A DNA stretch of 60,252 bases, taken from assembly GCA_045631485.1 (NCBI GenBank), contig JAZQUU010000021.1, positions 1-60,252 of the forward strand. The letters run 5' to 3'. The position numbers were made by a program, and so were the translations under genes. Origin of the DNA: SIG452 sp045631485. GTDB lineage: Bacteria > Bacillota > Clostridia > UMGS1840. The notes below the pieces were generated by a model. It had not been told where the DNA came from. It saw nothing but the letters and a program-made list of their open reading frames with translations, and did no database searches. Each line of letters opens with the position of its first letter. Within the stretch, counting starts at the first letter, position 1. Below are positions 27,602 through 35,944 of the stretch, piece by piece.

Positions 27602-27853
27602 ATGGCTGAAATCAAAAAAGAAAATTCATTCAGAACCAACAGAAGACCTAAAAGAAAAGTTTGTCAGTTCTGTGTTGATAAAGCAATGGATATTGATTAC
27701 AAAGACGTTGCTAAATTAAGAAGATACACTTCTGAAAGAGCAAAAATTCTGCCCAGAAGAGTAACCGGCACTTGCGCAAAACATCAGAGACTTCTGACTA
27801 TCGCAATCAAAAGAGCAAGACATATTGCTTTAATGCCTTACTCCGCAGACTAA
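27602..27853 (+). CDS. rpsR: 30S ribosomal protein S18
   Basis: 83 aa. Partner of S6 on the small-subunit platform. Seen: CQFCVDKAMDIDYKDVAKLRRYTSERAKILPRRVTGTCAKHQRLL, in which Cys-x-x-Cys and a third Cys suggest the zinc-binding (C+) form common in Clostridia. Strong ribosome site AAAGGAGG. Last gene of its operon. Confidence 0.96.
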   Translation: MAEIKKENSFRTNRRPKRKVCQFCVDKAMDIDYKDVAKLRRYTSERAKILPRRVTGTCAKHQRLLTIAIKRARHIALMPYSAD

Positions 27854-27871
27854 TTTTTATATGTTTAAAAG

Positions 27872-27908
27872 ATTCGGAAGGTGACAAGTTCACTTTCCGA
27901 ATTTTTGC
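27872..27908 (+). terminator. Rho-independent terminator after rpsR
   Basis: ATTCGGAAGGTGA (27872-27884) pairs with TCACTTTCCGAAT (one G-U pair) and is followed by TTTTT. Confidence 0.85.
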
Positions 27909-27961
27909 CTAACGAGAAAAACGGCAAAAACGTTGTAATTTGCAGAAAAATGGGAGCTATT

Positions 27962-28417
27962 ATGGGAAAAACATTGGTGCAAAATAAAAAAGCCCGTCAC
28001 GATTACTTCATTTTGGAAACCTACGAAGCAGGTATGGAGCTGGTAGGTACCGAGGTGAAGTCTGTTCGTCAAGGAAAAATGAACTTAAAAGATTCCTATG
28101 TGGATATCAAAAACGGGGAAGCTTTTTTAATCGGTGCCCATATCAGTCCTTATGAACACGGCAACATTTTTAACCGTGACCCGGAGCGGGTGAGAAGACT
28201 GCTGTTAAAAAAACAGGAAATTATGAAACTCACCGGGAAACTTACCGAAAAAGGATTGACCATCGTGCCTTTGGAGGTATATCTTAACAAAAACTGGATT
28301 AAACTAAGTATCGCATTGGCACAAGGGAAGAAAAATTACGATAAGCGTGATGCCAAAGCGGAAGCGGATGCAAAACGCAGTATGGACCGTGCCTTAAAGG
28401 AACGGAATTTCCGTTAA
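27962..28417 (+). CDS. smpB: SsrA-binding protein SmpB
   Basis: About 151 aa. Binds tmRNA and delivers it to stalled ribosomes for trans-translation. Seen: NKKARHDYFILETYEAGMELVGTEVKSVRQGKMNLKDSYV, HISPYEHGN, DPERVRRLLL and LALAQGKKNYDKRD, all standard SmpB blocks. Start set at 27962 where homology begins; the ribosome site is weak (TGGGAG). The tmRNA gene follows 44 bases later, the common smpB-ssrA neighbour pair. Confidence 0.94.
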   Translation: MGKTLVQNKKARHDYFILETYEAGMELVGTEVKSVRQGKMNLKDSYVDIKNGEAFLIGAHISPYEHGNIFNRDPERVRRLLLKKQEIMKLTGKLTEKGLTIVPLEVYLNKNWIKLSIALAQGKKNYDKRDAKAEADAKRSMDRALKERNFR

Positions 28418-28461
28418 AAAGGATACAAATAAAAAGATGTTATCCCAAACCATCATATATG

Positions 28462-28809
28462 GGGATGTAAAGGTTTCGACGGGGACGTTGAAGCAAGATA
28501 AGCGAGCAGTTGTGGGGCGCAACTATAAAAGCTTCAAACTTAAAATTAAACGCTAACAATAATTTAGCTTACGCTGCCTAATTACGGCGGCTGTCCTGCC
28601 AAAGAGTACCACGGCTTCGGTTTGGGCATCATTTAGTGGTCAACGTTTTTTGCTCTTTCGTCGGGGTAGAAAACGTATTTTGGCGATACCGGCAGAGGTT
28701 GGTTTGTTATCTACCTGCCTTTGTGGGGAATCCTAACGGATAACTGCGCTCGGAGAAAGTTTTGTGAATGCGTTTTCGGACAGGGGTTCGATTCCCCTCA
28801 TCTCCACCA
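28462..28809 (+). ncRNA. ssrA: Transfer-messenger RNA (tmRNA)
   Basis: Rescues stalled ribosomes with SmpB. The 5' end GGGGATGTAAAGGTTTCGACGGGG in two halves is the classic tmRNA start. The 3' end holds the T-arm GGTTCGATTCCCC and CATCTCCACCA, and GGGGATG pairs with CATCTCC as the acceptor stem. The tag frame before TAA reads ASNLKLNANNNLAYAA if the resume codon is the GCT at about 28541. The CCA is encoded. The tag ends AYAA rather than the usual ALAA. Directly downstream of smpB. Confidence 0.95.
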
Positions 28810-28848
28810 AAAAAACAAGGAAGTGTTTTTGCTTCCTTGTTTTTTTAT
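28793..28848. repeat. 56-bp direct repeat, copy 1: tmRNA 3' end plus terminator
   Basis: Runs from TCCCCTCATCTCCACCA through the terminator. It is identical to 28998-29053. Confidence 0.9.
28813..28848 (+). terminator. Terminator of tmRNA (copy 1)
   Basis: AAAAACAAGGAAG-TGTTTTTG-CTTCCTTGTTTTTTT: a 13-bp stem with a T run. The same hairpin is repeated exactly at 29018-29053. Confidence 0.9.
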
Positions 28849-28997
28849 GTCCGAAGAGGGAGGGGAATCGAAGCCTGAGAGGGCATGAGTCGTAAAGAAA
28901 ACAGTTTGGGGAACTGTTTTTAGACGAGTGGTGCGAAGTCCGGTACCGAAGCCGAAGGCTTGGGTGGACAAGCAGAGCAGATTTTTTAAATCTGCCA
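28849..28997. other. 149-bp insert between the two tmRNA-end repeats
   Basis: Non-coding as far as I can tell. It opens with GGAGGGGAATCGAA, an inverted partial copy of the tmRNA T-arm (TTCGATTCCCCTC). It then holds AAACAGTTTGGGGAACTGTTT, in halves, as a terminator-like hairpin, AAGCCGAAGGCTT, and GCAGATTTTTTAAATCTGC, all hairpins. No integrase or reading frame of note. Confidence 0.6.
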
Positions 28998-29053
28998 TCC
29001 CCTCATCTCCACCAAAAAAACAAGGAAGTGTTTTTGCTTCCTTGTTTTTTTAT
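28998..29053. repeat. 56-bp direct repeat, copy 2, with a second terminator
   Basis: Exact copy of 28793-28848 including CCA end and terminator hairpin. On the minus strand the hairpin can end the glycosyltransferase transcript at 29077. Confidence 0.9.
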
Positions 29054-29076
29054 CTGTATAGTTGTATAAAATGATA

Positions 29077-30462
29077 CTATTTTCGTTTGATTAAGGATTG
29101 ATACTTGCTATTTTGCACGGCTTTTCCGATAGGGTAGGAAAGCAGACCTGCTGAAATCCCAACCAGCCATGTGTATTTCCATCCAAAAAGGAATCCAATC
29201 AGGTTGATTGCGATAATTACAAGGAGCCAGTACCATAATTGAAAACGACCTGCAGATTTGTTTAGCTTTGCGATAATATCAACTTCGTTTGATGTGTGCG
29301 GAGCGGTTTCAATAAAGTCTGCGGCTTTTGATGCACCACCAGAAGCACGAAACTCTTTGCTGCAGCTTTCTGCCGCTTTTTGATGCTTTTCATTTTCTAA
29401 AATATCCAAAACTGCAGATCGGATTCCTTTGGCAGAATCATCCGAAAGCATTACGCCCGCACCTGTTTCGATAACTCTTTTGGAAACTGCCGATTGTTCT
29501 GCTGTTTGGGGGTAGAGAACAAGTGGGGTTGCCATATAAAGACTTTCGGAAACGCTGTTCATTCCGCAATGGGTGATAAATACATCGGCTTTTGATAAAA
29601 CATCCAACTGGTCAACATAGGGAAATACCTGAACATTTTTCGGTAAAATTCCGAGTGCTTCCGTCTTTACAGCATTTCCGCAGGAAATGATAACATTCAT
29701 ATTTTCATTTCCCAAAGCATTCAAACATTTTTTGTAAAAATCGGGTCTGTCGTTGATGACAGTTCCCATGGAAATATACACAAGTGGTCTCTCTTTGATT
29801 TTATTTGGTAAGTGATTGGAACACAGTGAGGGACCCACAAAGGCATAGCGGTCGGAAAAGCTTTCGGCATAAGGCTGAAAGCTTTTTGAAGTATAAACAA
29901 CGGAATCGGTATGGTTATCGTTTTGTACCAATGATAAGGCACTTTTGATGTGATAACCGTGCGGTTCCAATGTTTTTAATTCTTTTGAGACTTTGGAAAG
30001 CCCGAAAATCATATCGACAATCTCTTTGACGGAATGCTTCATATATTGGGAAGACAGTTGGTTAAATGCAAAGGTGCTGGTGGAAACCACCATAGGAACC
30101 TTGTGCTTTTTGGCATTTAATTTTCCCCAAAAACAAACGGCATCCGTGTAAACTAAATCGGGATGATAGGTTTTAAATTCCTGCTCCAGGAAAGCATCCA
30201 TCAAAAGGGTTCCGCGGATTGCCTGAATTGTCATTTCGGTGGTGGACACTTCTTTTATGCGTTTTTCTTCTTTTGCGGTTAACTCTTGCAAAAAAGCATC
30301 GCAGGAAACAAATTGGGCTCCCGTTTTTTCGATTTTTTCTTGAAATTCACCGAAGGAGTAAAAGCGGACACGGTTTCCTCGCTGCACCAATTCGTTTGCT
30401 ACGGGGAGCATGGGATTGGTATGTCCGTGTGCGGGAATACAAAAGAAAAAGATGGTTTTCAT
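29077..30462 (-). CDS. MGT-family (macrolide-type) UDP-glycosyltransferase with C-terminal membrane anchor
   Basis: 461 aa. GT1-fold enzyme transferring sugar from a nucleotide sugar to a small lipophilic acceptor or lipid. Seen: FFFCIPAHGHTNPMLPVANELVQRGNRVRFYS at the N-terminus, and the donor-site stretch VFITHCGMNSVSESLYMATPLVLYPQTAEQSAV in the C-terminal half. The last about 60 residues hold two membrane segments (WYWLLVIIAINLIGFLFGW and WLVGISAGLLSYPIG), uncommon for the family and suggesting a membrane lipid acceptor (inference). It follows the AbrB-like gene by 17 bases in one operon. Confidence 0.85.
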   Translation of the reverse strand: MKTIFFFCIPAHGHTNPMLPVANELVQRGNRVRFYSFGEFQEKIEKTGAQFVSCDAFLQELTAKEEKRIKEVSTTEMTIQAIRGTLLMDAFLEQEFKTYHPDLVYTDAVCFWGKLNAKKHKVPMVVSTSTFAFNQLSSQYMKHSVKEIVDMIFGLSKVSKELKTLEPHGYHIKSALSLVQNDNHTDSVVYTSKSFQPYAESFSDRYAFVGPSLCSNHLPNKIKERPLVYISMGTVINDRPDFYKKCLNALGNENMNVIISCGNAVKTEALGILPKNVQVFPYVDQLDVLSKADVFITHCGMNSVSESLYMATPLVLYPQTAEQSAVSKRVIETGAGVMLSDDSAKGIRSAVLDILENEKHQKAAESCSKEFRASGGASKAADFIETAPHTSNEVDIIAKLNKSAGRFQLWYWLLVIIAINLIGFLFGWKYTWLVGISAGLLSYPIGKAVQNSKYQSLIKRK

Positions 30463-30479
30463 CGGTATTTCACCTCGTT

Positions 30480-30689
30480 TTATTCATCAATCTCTTTGAA
30501 AATATGATTGATGTAATCCTGTTGTTTTTCTTTTGGGAGAATGGCAAGCCCTTTTTCACGGTCTCCAAGCACAATGATTTCTTCTCCCGGTTGCAAATCA
30601 AACATCTCTCTTGCTTCTTTCGGAATCACAAATTGACCTTTTTCTCCAATTTTTACCATCCAGGCAAATTTTCCGTTGGGTATATTCAT
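30480..30689 (-). CDS. AbrB/SpoVT-type transcriptional regulator
   Basis: 69 aa. Swapped-hairpin AbrB DNA-binding fold: MVKIGEKGQFVIPKEAREMFDLQPGEEIIVLGDREKGLAILPK. The ATG at 30689 has AAAGAGGTG upstream. It is the first gene of a two-gene operon with the glycosyltransferase. A palindrome overlapping its own promoter suggests autoregulation. The sequence could also act as an antitoxin-like subunit, but no toxin is next to it. Confidence 0.85.
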   Translation of the reverse strand: MNIPNGKFAWMVKIGEKGQFVIPKEAREMFDLQPGEEIIVLGDREKGLAILPKEKQQDYINHIFKEIDE

Positions 30690-30703
30690 AATAGTCACCT
30701 CTT

Positions 30704-30752
30704 TAGTATGATTGATATGAATAATCATACTACAAACAAATGAGAAAGTCAA
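30704..30752 (-). promoter_or_regulatory. Promoter with overlapping operator for the AbrB-like operon
   Basis: On the minus strand TTGACT (30747-30752), 17-bp spacer, TATGAT (30724-30729). The -10 lies inside a perfect inverted repeat, TAGTATGATT (30704-30713) and AATCATACTA (30723-30732) with a 9-base spacer. Binding there would block transcription. Confidence 0.8.
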
Positions 30753-31062
30753 GAGTGTTTTCCGGTTTTATCGGATTGTTAATTTTTAACATCTCAATCT
30801 CGGATGCGGACAGGTGTTGCATTTTTTTTTGCAAAACAATGAGTTTGTCATAGCTTTGTCATATCGGTTTGATATTATGAAACAAAACAAGTGCTTATAT
30901 ATTAAAAAATCAGAGGAAAATGTTGCGAAAAAATCATCGGATTGACCGGGCGAAAGCGTTGCGTAGTGGGTTGGCGGTATCAAATCATACGGGACCTGAT
31001 GTTTTAAAGCACATCGTACAGTTTTTTGGTTGGAATATTTCGAAGAAAAATGCGGAAAAACA

Positions 31063-31091
31063 TTGATTTTTCTGAGTGATTGTGATATAAT
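31063..31091 (+). promoter_or_regulatory. Promoter of the exopolysaccharide operon
   Basis: TTGATT (31063-31068), 17-bp spacer, TATAAT (31086-31091) with extended TG context. The rest of the 30753-31200 gap holds no gene and no riboswitch I recognise. The leader of about 105 bases has no clear terminator. Confidence 0.8.
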
Positions 31092-31200
31092 TAACTATGT
31101 ATATTTGTATTTTATGCAGATGGAGTTTTATCAACAAAAAAGAAGCGTAAAACCATGCGGTTTTGTTTGATTGTTAAGAGATAACGGAGGGGATTAAGTC

Positions 31201-31581
31201 GTGTTGTCACAAATCATTAAATTTGGCATTGTCGGCGTGATTGCCACGGTTGTGGATTACGGAACACTTATTTTATTAACAGACTATCTGAAAGTGCATG
31301 TAATGATTGCTTCCACCATTTCCTTTTGTGCCTCGGTGATTGTGAATTATCTTCTCAGTATGGCGTATGTGTTTAAAAGTCAGGGGCAGAGCAAAACCAA
31401 AGAATTTTTGGTGTTCGTGTTGCTTAGCGTCGGCGGGCTTTGCATCAATCAGTTGATTTTATGGATTGGGGTGCAATTTATGTCGGCGTATTATCTGATA
31501 CCGAAACTGTTTGCTTCGGTGATTGTGCCTGTTTATAATTTTATCACAAGAAAATTGCTGTTAGAGTCAAAAGAAAAATGA
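31201..31581 (+). CDS. GtrA-family membrane protein
   Basis: 126 aa with four membrane segments. GtrA proteins are thought to flip undecaprenyl-phosphate-linked glucose, working with GtrB and a specific transferase. Seen: FGIVGVIATVVDYGTLILL, then NYLLSMAYVF and NFITRKLLL, the usual GtrA pattern. GTG start at 31201 after GGAGGGGA. It is the first gene of the polysaccharide operon; a GtrB-like gene (50226) and a GtrII-like gene (34394) lie in the same operon. Confidence 0.85.
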   Translation: MLSQIIKFGIVGVIATVVDYGTLILLTDYLKVHVMIASTISFCASVIVNYLLSMAYVFKSQGQSKTKEFLVFVLLSVGGLCINQLILWIGVQFMSAYYLIPKLFASVIVPVYNFITRKLLLESKEK

Positions 31582-32135
31582 GTGTGAAAAAGATGAATCG
31601 TGTTTTTAAAAAGGATTTATACCGATATTACGGGGAAGGCGGAGAACCGTTTTTAAAAAGAATCTTCCGTCCTCTGGAACTGAAATACATAGCGTTATTC
31701 CGAAAAGCAAATGCGTGTAGGTTTAAGCCGCTAAAATTGCTTTATACCTTGCGGTTGATAAAATTGTCTCAAAAAACCAAGATTCAGATTCCTGCAAGAA
31801 CTTCAATCGGGGAAGGTTTGTATCTTGGGCATCTGGGATGTGTGGTAATCAATCCTGATGCCAAGCTTGGCAAAAACATCAATATTGCAACGGGGGTTAC
31901 CATTGGTATGGAAAACCGAGGCGCAAGAAAAGGCGTTCCCGAAATTTCCGATAATTGCTGGATTGGAACCAATGCGGTGATTGTGGGGAACGTGAAAATC
32001 GGAAGTGATGTGTTGATTGCACCGCTTACCTATGTGAATTTTGATGTTCCCGATCATAGCATCGTAATCGGGAATCCCGGAAGAATCATCCCGAAAGACC
32101 ATGCAACCAAGGATTATATTTGTAACTGTGTTTAA
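31578..32135 (+). CDS. Serine-acetyltransferase-like hexapeptide acyltransferase
   Basis: 185 aa. Left-handed beta-helix built from hexapeptide repeats: IGEGLYLGHLGCVVINPDAKLGKNINIATGVTIG, WIGTNAVIVGNVKIGSDVLIAP and HSIVIGNPGRII. These are like CysE/CapG-type enzymes that acetylate sugars in capsule loci. Starts inside the stop of the preceding gene (ATGA overlap), so translation is coupled. Probably O-acetylates a sugar of the polymer (inference). Confidence 0.82.
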   Translation: MSVKKMNRVFKKDLYRYYGEGGEPFLKRIFRPLELKYIALFRKANACRFKPLKLLYTLRLIKLSQKTKIQIPARTSIGEGLYLGHLGCVVINPDAKLGKNINIATGVTIGMENRGARKGVPEISDNCWIGTNAVIVGNVKIGSDVLIAPLTYVNFDVPDHSIVIGNPGRIIPKDHATKDYICNCV

Positions 32136-32157
32136 ACGATAAGGAGGTGGCGGTAAG

Positions 32158-33660
32158 ATGGCAAAAGACACCAGAATCAAAAACAATTTAATATCGTCAC
32201 TGATTTATCAGGTAGTGCTCATTTCTTTAAGCTTTTTGTTGCCGAGATTATATCTTGAAAATTTCGGCTCTGAGGTTAACGGCGTTCTTTCCACCATCAA
32301 GCAGATTTTCATTTATCTGTTTCTTCTGGAAGCGGGGGTTGGTCTTGCCACCACTCAGGCGTTGTATAAGCGGATTGGCGAAAAAGATTATAAGAGTGCG
32401 AGTGAGGTTCTCTCGGCTACTCATTCCTACTATATCAGAACGGGAATTATCTATCTGGCGATTGTGCTTGGCATTGCGGTTACATACGCTTATGTGATTC
32501 CCACATCTATGGACGGAAACGTGATTTTCGCCATCATTATTTTAACTGCACTTCCTGCATTGTTCAGTTATTTTGTTCAGGCAAAATACAGAATTTTAAT
32601 GGAAGTTGACGGCAGAAAATACGTATTGAACAATGCGGAAACAGTATTGCAAATCGCATCCAATGTGGCAAAGATACTTGTTCTGCTTTTGACGGATAAT
32701 CTGATTCTGATTCAGTTGGTGTATTGCATTATGTATCTGGCGCAGTTGGCGTATCTGTATTTTTACGCCAAACGAAGATATCAATGGCTGGATTTAAAGG
32801 CAAAACCGGATTACGAGGCAATTTCTCAGAAAAACTCCGTATTGGTGCATCAGCTTTCGGGAATGGTTTTCAATAACACCGACGTGATTTTAATTTCTGT
32901 TCTTTGCGATTTTAAAGCGGCAAGTATTTATGCCATTTATAACATTTTCTTTTCGCAGGTACAGAATTTTATTACCAATGTGGTTTCGTCCTTTACCCAT
33001 GCGTTGGGGCAGATGTTTCATATCGACAGAGCGAGATTTGATAAACTGTATCATGTGTATGAAACTGTGTATGTGATGGCAACTTTTGCGATTTACACAT
33101 TGATGGGAGTATTTTTGTTGCCCTTGATTCAGATATATACCAGCGGTATCAACGACGCTCAGTATACCAATGTTTTTTTGGTGTTGCTGTTTGTTGTGAT
33201 GAATCTTGTGCAGAATGTAAAATTGCCATCCAATCTTGTGATAGAGTTTGCAGGAGAATTTCAGAATACACGCACCTATGCGATTTGGGAGATGATTATT
33301 AATATTACGGTTTCGGTTGGGGCAATTCTGTATTTCGGAATTTGCGGGGCAATTTTGGGAACCATTGTGGCGTTGTTGTATCGCGGAATTGTAACGGTGT
33401 TTTATGCCAATAAAAAGGTTCTTGAAAGAAGCATGTTCTCCACCTATAAAATCCTGCTTGTAAACGGGTTGGTATTTGCCTTGGTGATGGTAATATTCTT
33501 TGTGGATACCTTCAGCAATATGCCTTTTTTACAGTTGTTGTTAAACGGAATGATGCATTCCGTTTGGATTGTGGGGTTATACCTGCTTGTGAACTTTTTG
33601 TTTAACAGAAGTGCTTTTCAAACTATTTTTGAATTATACAGGGAGAAGAAAACAAAATGA
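32158..33660 (+). CDS. Wzx-type polysaccharide flippase (MOP superfamily)
   Basis: 500 aa, about 12-14 membrane segments. Flips undecaprenyl-linked repeat units to the outer face. Seen: start NNLISSLIYQVVLISLSFLLPRLYLENFG, a common opening in Gram-positive Wzx proteins, followed by regularly spaced hydrophobic helices. Ribosome site AAGGAGGTGG. Its stop overlaps the next start by 4 bases. Confidence 0.88.
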   Translation: MAKDTRIKNNLISSLIYQVVLISLSFLLPRLYLENFGSEVNGVLSTIKQIFIYLFLLEAGVGLATTQALYKRIGEKDYKSASEVLSATHSYYIRTGIIYLAIVLGIAVTYAYVIPTSMDGNVIFAIIILTALPALFSYFVQAKYRILMEVDGRKYVLNNAETVLQIASNVAKILVLLLTDNLILIQLVYCIMYLAQLAYLYFYAKRRYQWLDLKAKPDYEAISQKNSVLVHQLSGMVFNNTDVILISVLCDFKAASIYAIYNIFFSQVQNFITNVVSSFTHALGQMFHIDRARFDKLYHVYETVYVMATFAIYTLMGVFLLPLIQIYTSGINDAQYTNVFLVLLFVVMNLVQNVKLPSNLVIEFAGEFQNTRTYAIWEMIINITVSVGAILYFGICGAILGTIVALLYRGIVTVFYANKKVLERSMFSTYKILLVNGLVFALVMVIFFVDTFSNMPFLQLLLNGMMHSVWIVGLYLLVNFLFNRSAFQTIFELYREKKTK

Positions 33661-34391
33661 GTATTCCAAAAGTGATTCACTATTGCTGGTTTGGAAAAGG
33701 AGATATGCCGGCAATTGCTGAAAAGTGTATTAAAAGCTGGAAAAAATACTGTCCTGATTATCAAATCGTGTGTCATAATGAAGACAATTTTGATATTTCC
33801 CAAAATCGTTATGCCAAAGAAGCATACGACGCCAAAAAATGGGCATTCGTCAGTGATTATGTTCGGCTTCGAGTTCTCTATGATGAGGGCGGAATTTATC
33901 TGGATACCGATGTTGAGATGATTAAGCCTTTAGATGAGCTTATCAAAGAACACGGATATATGGGATTTGATGACAGCGGACTTGTTTCCACCGGGCTTGG
34001 CTTTGCCTGCGAACAGGGAAACGAACTTGTGGGTCACTTGCTTTCAGACTATGATGAGATTTCCTTTATCCGTCCCGACGGAAGTTACGATCTCACTCCT
34101 TGTCCCGACAGAAATACCGACACGATAAAAAAGCTTGGAATGGATTGTAATTGCCGTGATCAGCTTTTTATGGGGATTCGGATGCTGCCCGAAGATTATC
34201 TCTGCCCGATAAAATATTACACGGGGAAAAAAGTGATTACAAAAAACACCTATTCGATTCATCATTTTTGCGCGTCCTGGATATCCGCAACCTCAAAACG
34301 AACATTGTTTGTGAAGAGAATCATCGGAGTAAAACTCTATAACAAATTATACGGTAAATTTTTGCATAAATTCAAATGGCTGGAGTGGTAA
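33657..34391 (+). CDS. Capsular polysaccharide glycosyltransferase (GT32-like, DXD)
   Basis: 244 aa. Opens with IPKVIHYCWFGKGDMPAIAEKCIKSWKKYCPDYQI, the standard start of this family. Next comes DYVRLRVLYDEGGIYLDTDVEMIKPLD, where YLDTDVE supplies the metal- and nucleotide-sugar-binding DXD motif. Cytosolic or membrane-associated; adds one sugar to the lipid-linked repeat. ATG overlaps the flippase stop. Donor sugar cannot be told. Confidence 0.85.
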   Translation: MSIPKVIHYCWFGKGDMPAIAEKCIKSWKKYCPDYQIVCHNEDNFDISQNRYAKEAYDAKKWAFVSDYVRLRVLYDEGGIYLDTDVEMIKPLDELIKEHGYMGFDDSGLVSTGLGFACEQGNELVGHLLSDYDEISFIRPDGSYDLTPCPDRNTDTIKKLGMDCNCRDQLFMGIRMLPEDYLCPIKYYTGKKVITKNTYSIHHFCASWISATSKRTLFVKRIIGVKLYNKLYGKFLHKFKWLEW

Positions 34392-34393
34392 AT

Positions 34394-35944
34394 ATGCCTG
34401 AACAAGTATTGAAAAAACTATATACCAAGATTTCACCCCAGTGGAAGACCTGCTTTTTCAGTGCTCTCCTGGTTGGCTTGGTTGCACATTTATATAAAAT
34501 CACAAACTGGCTTCCCAACTGGGATTCTCTGGTGTTTCGGTATGATTCGCAGAATATGCTTACCATCGGAAGATGGTTTTTGCCGGTTGTTTGTTCCTTT
34601 AGTTCTTTTTTTGATTTGCCGCTTTTAAACGGCATCCTTGCCATTTTATTTCACGCTTTGAGCGGGGTTTGTATCTGCAACATGTTTCGTGTGCAGAAAA
34701 AAACCACGGCAGCTCTGATTGGTGCGGTGATTGTTTCCTTTCCCACTGTCACCTCGGTGATGATGTATAACTATGTGGCAGACGGATACAGTATTGCATT
34801 CCTGTTATCTTCTCTTGCTGCATTATATATGACGAAAGAACGACCCAAATATTGGTTATCGGTTCTTCTGATTGCTCTCTCAACGGGAATTTATCAGGCA
34901 TATATCACCGTTACCGTGATGTTGGTGCTATTATACTTAATTGATGAAATGGTATTTCACGGTGTCACCTTCCGTAACCTTTGGAAAAAAGCGTTGTGGA
35001 TGCTTGTAAGCGGTATTTTGGGTGTGGCACTTTACAGTATTGTTTTAAAAGTGATTCTTGCTGTTTTTTCTGTGGAATTGCTGGACTATCAGGGCGCAAA
35101 TGCCGTGGCATCCCTGAGTAGCTTCAATTTGCCCGCTTCCTTGTATATCGTGAAAGAAACTTTCAGAAAATGTTTCTTTGATATTTCCGGCGGAATCAAT
35201 CTGTATGCCGTGCTGAATGCTTTGGTGTTTGGATTGACCTTGTTTGGCTATCTCAGATATATGATCCGAGCTAAAATTACCAAGAAACCCGTTGAGCTTG
35301 TGATAATTGTGATTTTGGCTGCTTTGTTGATATTCGGAGCAGGTGCACTTGCACTAATAAATCCGGAAGTGGATTATCATAATCTGATGTTGATGGGTTA
35401 CTGTGTGTTTTACCTGTTTTTTATTCTCTTGTATGAACGGGGCACGGAATCTGACGAAACCTATCTTGCAATCAAACGATGGGCGGTATTGCTTACTGCA
35501 TTTTTGGTAATCGCCAATCAGGTGGTGATTGCCAATGTAAGTTATCACAAAGCACAGATGGCGTACGAAAAGTCACACGGAGTTTTGGTGCGGATTGCAG
35601 ACCGCATTGAGCAGACCGAGGGCACAGAGAATTGTGATAAGCTTCTGGTGGTAGGTTCGCTGGAGCATAGCGAAGCATATAGCTCCGTATTGCCTCCCGA
35701 TATTACAGGAATCACCGATGGTTTCATTCTTCGTGCAGATGACGAAATTGTGGGGCAGAGCGTTCTTTGCAGTGCCTTAAATGATTATTGCCACAAAGAT
35801 TATACCTTTGTCAGCGGAGAAGAAAAGAAGAAAATCACCCAAAGAGACGAGGTTCAGACTATGGGAGTCTGGCCTGCAAAAGATTGTGTAAGCGTGATAG
35901 AAGATACCATCGTGATTAAATTGGGAACAGAAGGTGAATTTTAG
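34394..35944 (+). CDS. GtrII-like membrane glucosyltransferase
   Basis: 516 aa with about 10-11 membrane segments in the first 370 residues and a C-terminal extracytoplasmic region (about 385-516). The LPNWDSLVFRYDSQNMLTIGRWFLPV opening, with Asp and Arg in the first loop, resembles the glucosyltransferase II family used in O-antigen side-chain modification. Start at 34394 after GGAGTGG; overlap-free. With GtrA and GtrB in the same operon this suggests side-chain glucosylation outside the membrane (inference). Confidence 0.7.
   Translation: MPEQVLKKLYTKISPQWKTCFFSALLVGLVAHLYKITNWLPNWDSLVFRYDSQNMLTIGRWFLPVVCSFSSFFDLPLLNGILAILFHALSGVCICNMFRVQKKTTAALIGAVIVSFPTVTSVMMYNYVADGYSIAFLLSSLAALYMTKERPKYWLSVLLIALSTGIYQAYITVTVMLVLLYLIDEMVFHGVTFRNLWKKALWMLVSGILGVALYSIVLKVILAVFSVELLDYQGANAVASLSSFNLPASLYIVKETFRKCFFDISGGINLYAVLNALVFGLTLFGYLRYMIRAKITKKPVELVIIVILAALLIFGAGALALINPEVDYHNLMLMGYCVFYLFFILLYERGTESDETYLAIKRWAVLLTAFLVIANQVVIANVSYHKAQMAYEKSHGVLVRIADRIEQTEGTENCDKLLVVGSLEHSEAYSSVLPPDITGITDGFILRADDEIVGQSVLCSALNDYCHKDYTFVSGEEKKKITQRDEVQTMGVWPAKDCVSVIEDTIVIKLGTEGEF

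Noticed and set aside
28798..28998. Minus-strand frame of 66 codons across the tmRNA-end insert
   Set aside because: Its ends lie in the duplicated tmRNA 3' segment and it has no ribosome site; the reading frame follows from hairpin-rich RNA-like DNA.
30219..30743. Plus-strand frame of 174 codons opposite the MGT and AbrB-like genes
   Set aside because: Composition is implausible for a protein, it overlaps two well-supported genes and lacks a ribosome site.
30753..31200. Possible second cyclic-di-GMP riboswitch before the polysaccharide operon
   Set aside because: I looked for GGCAAA, GACGCAAAGC and the receptor sequence and found none; only a plain promoter is supported.
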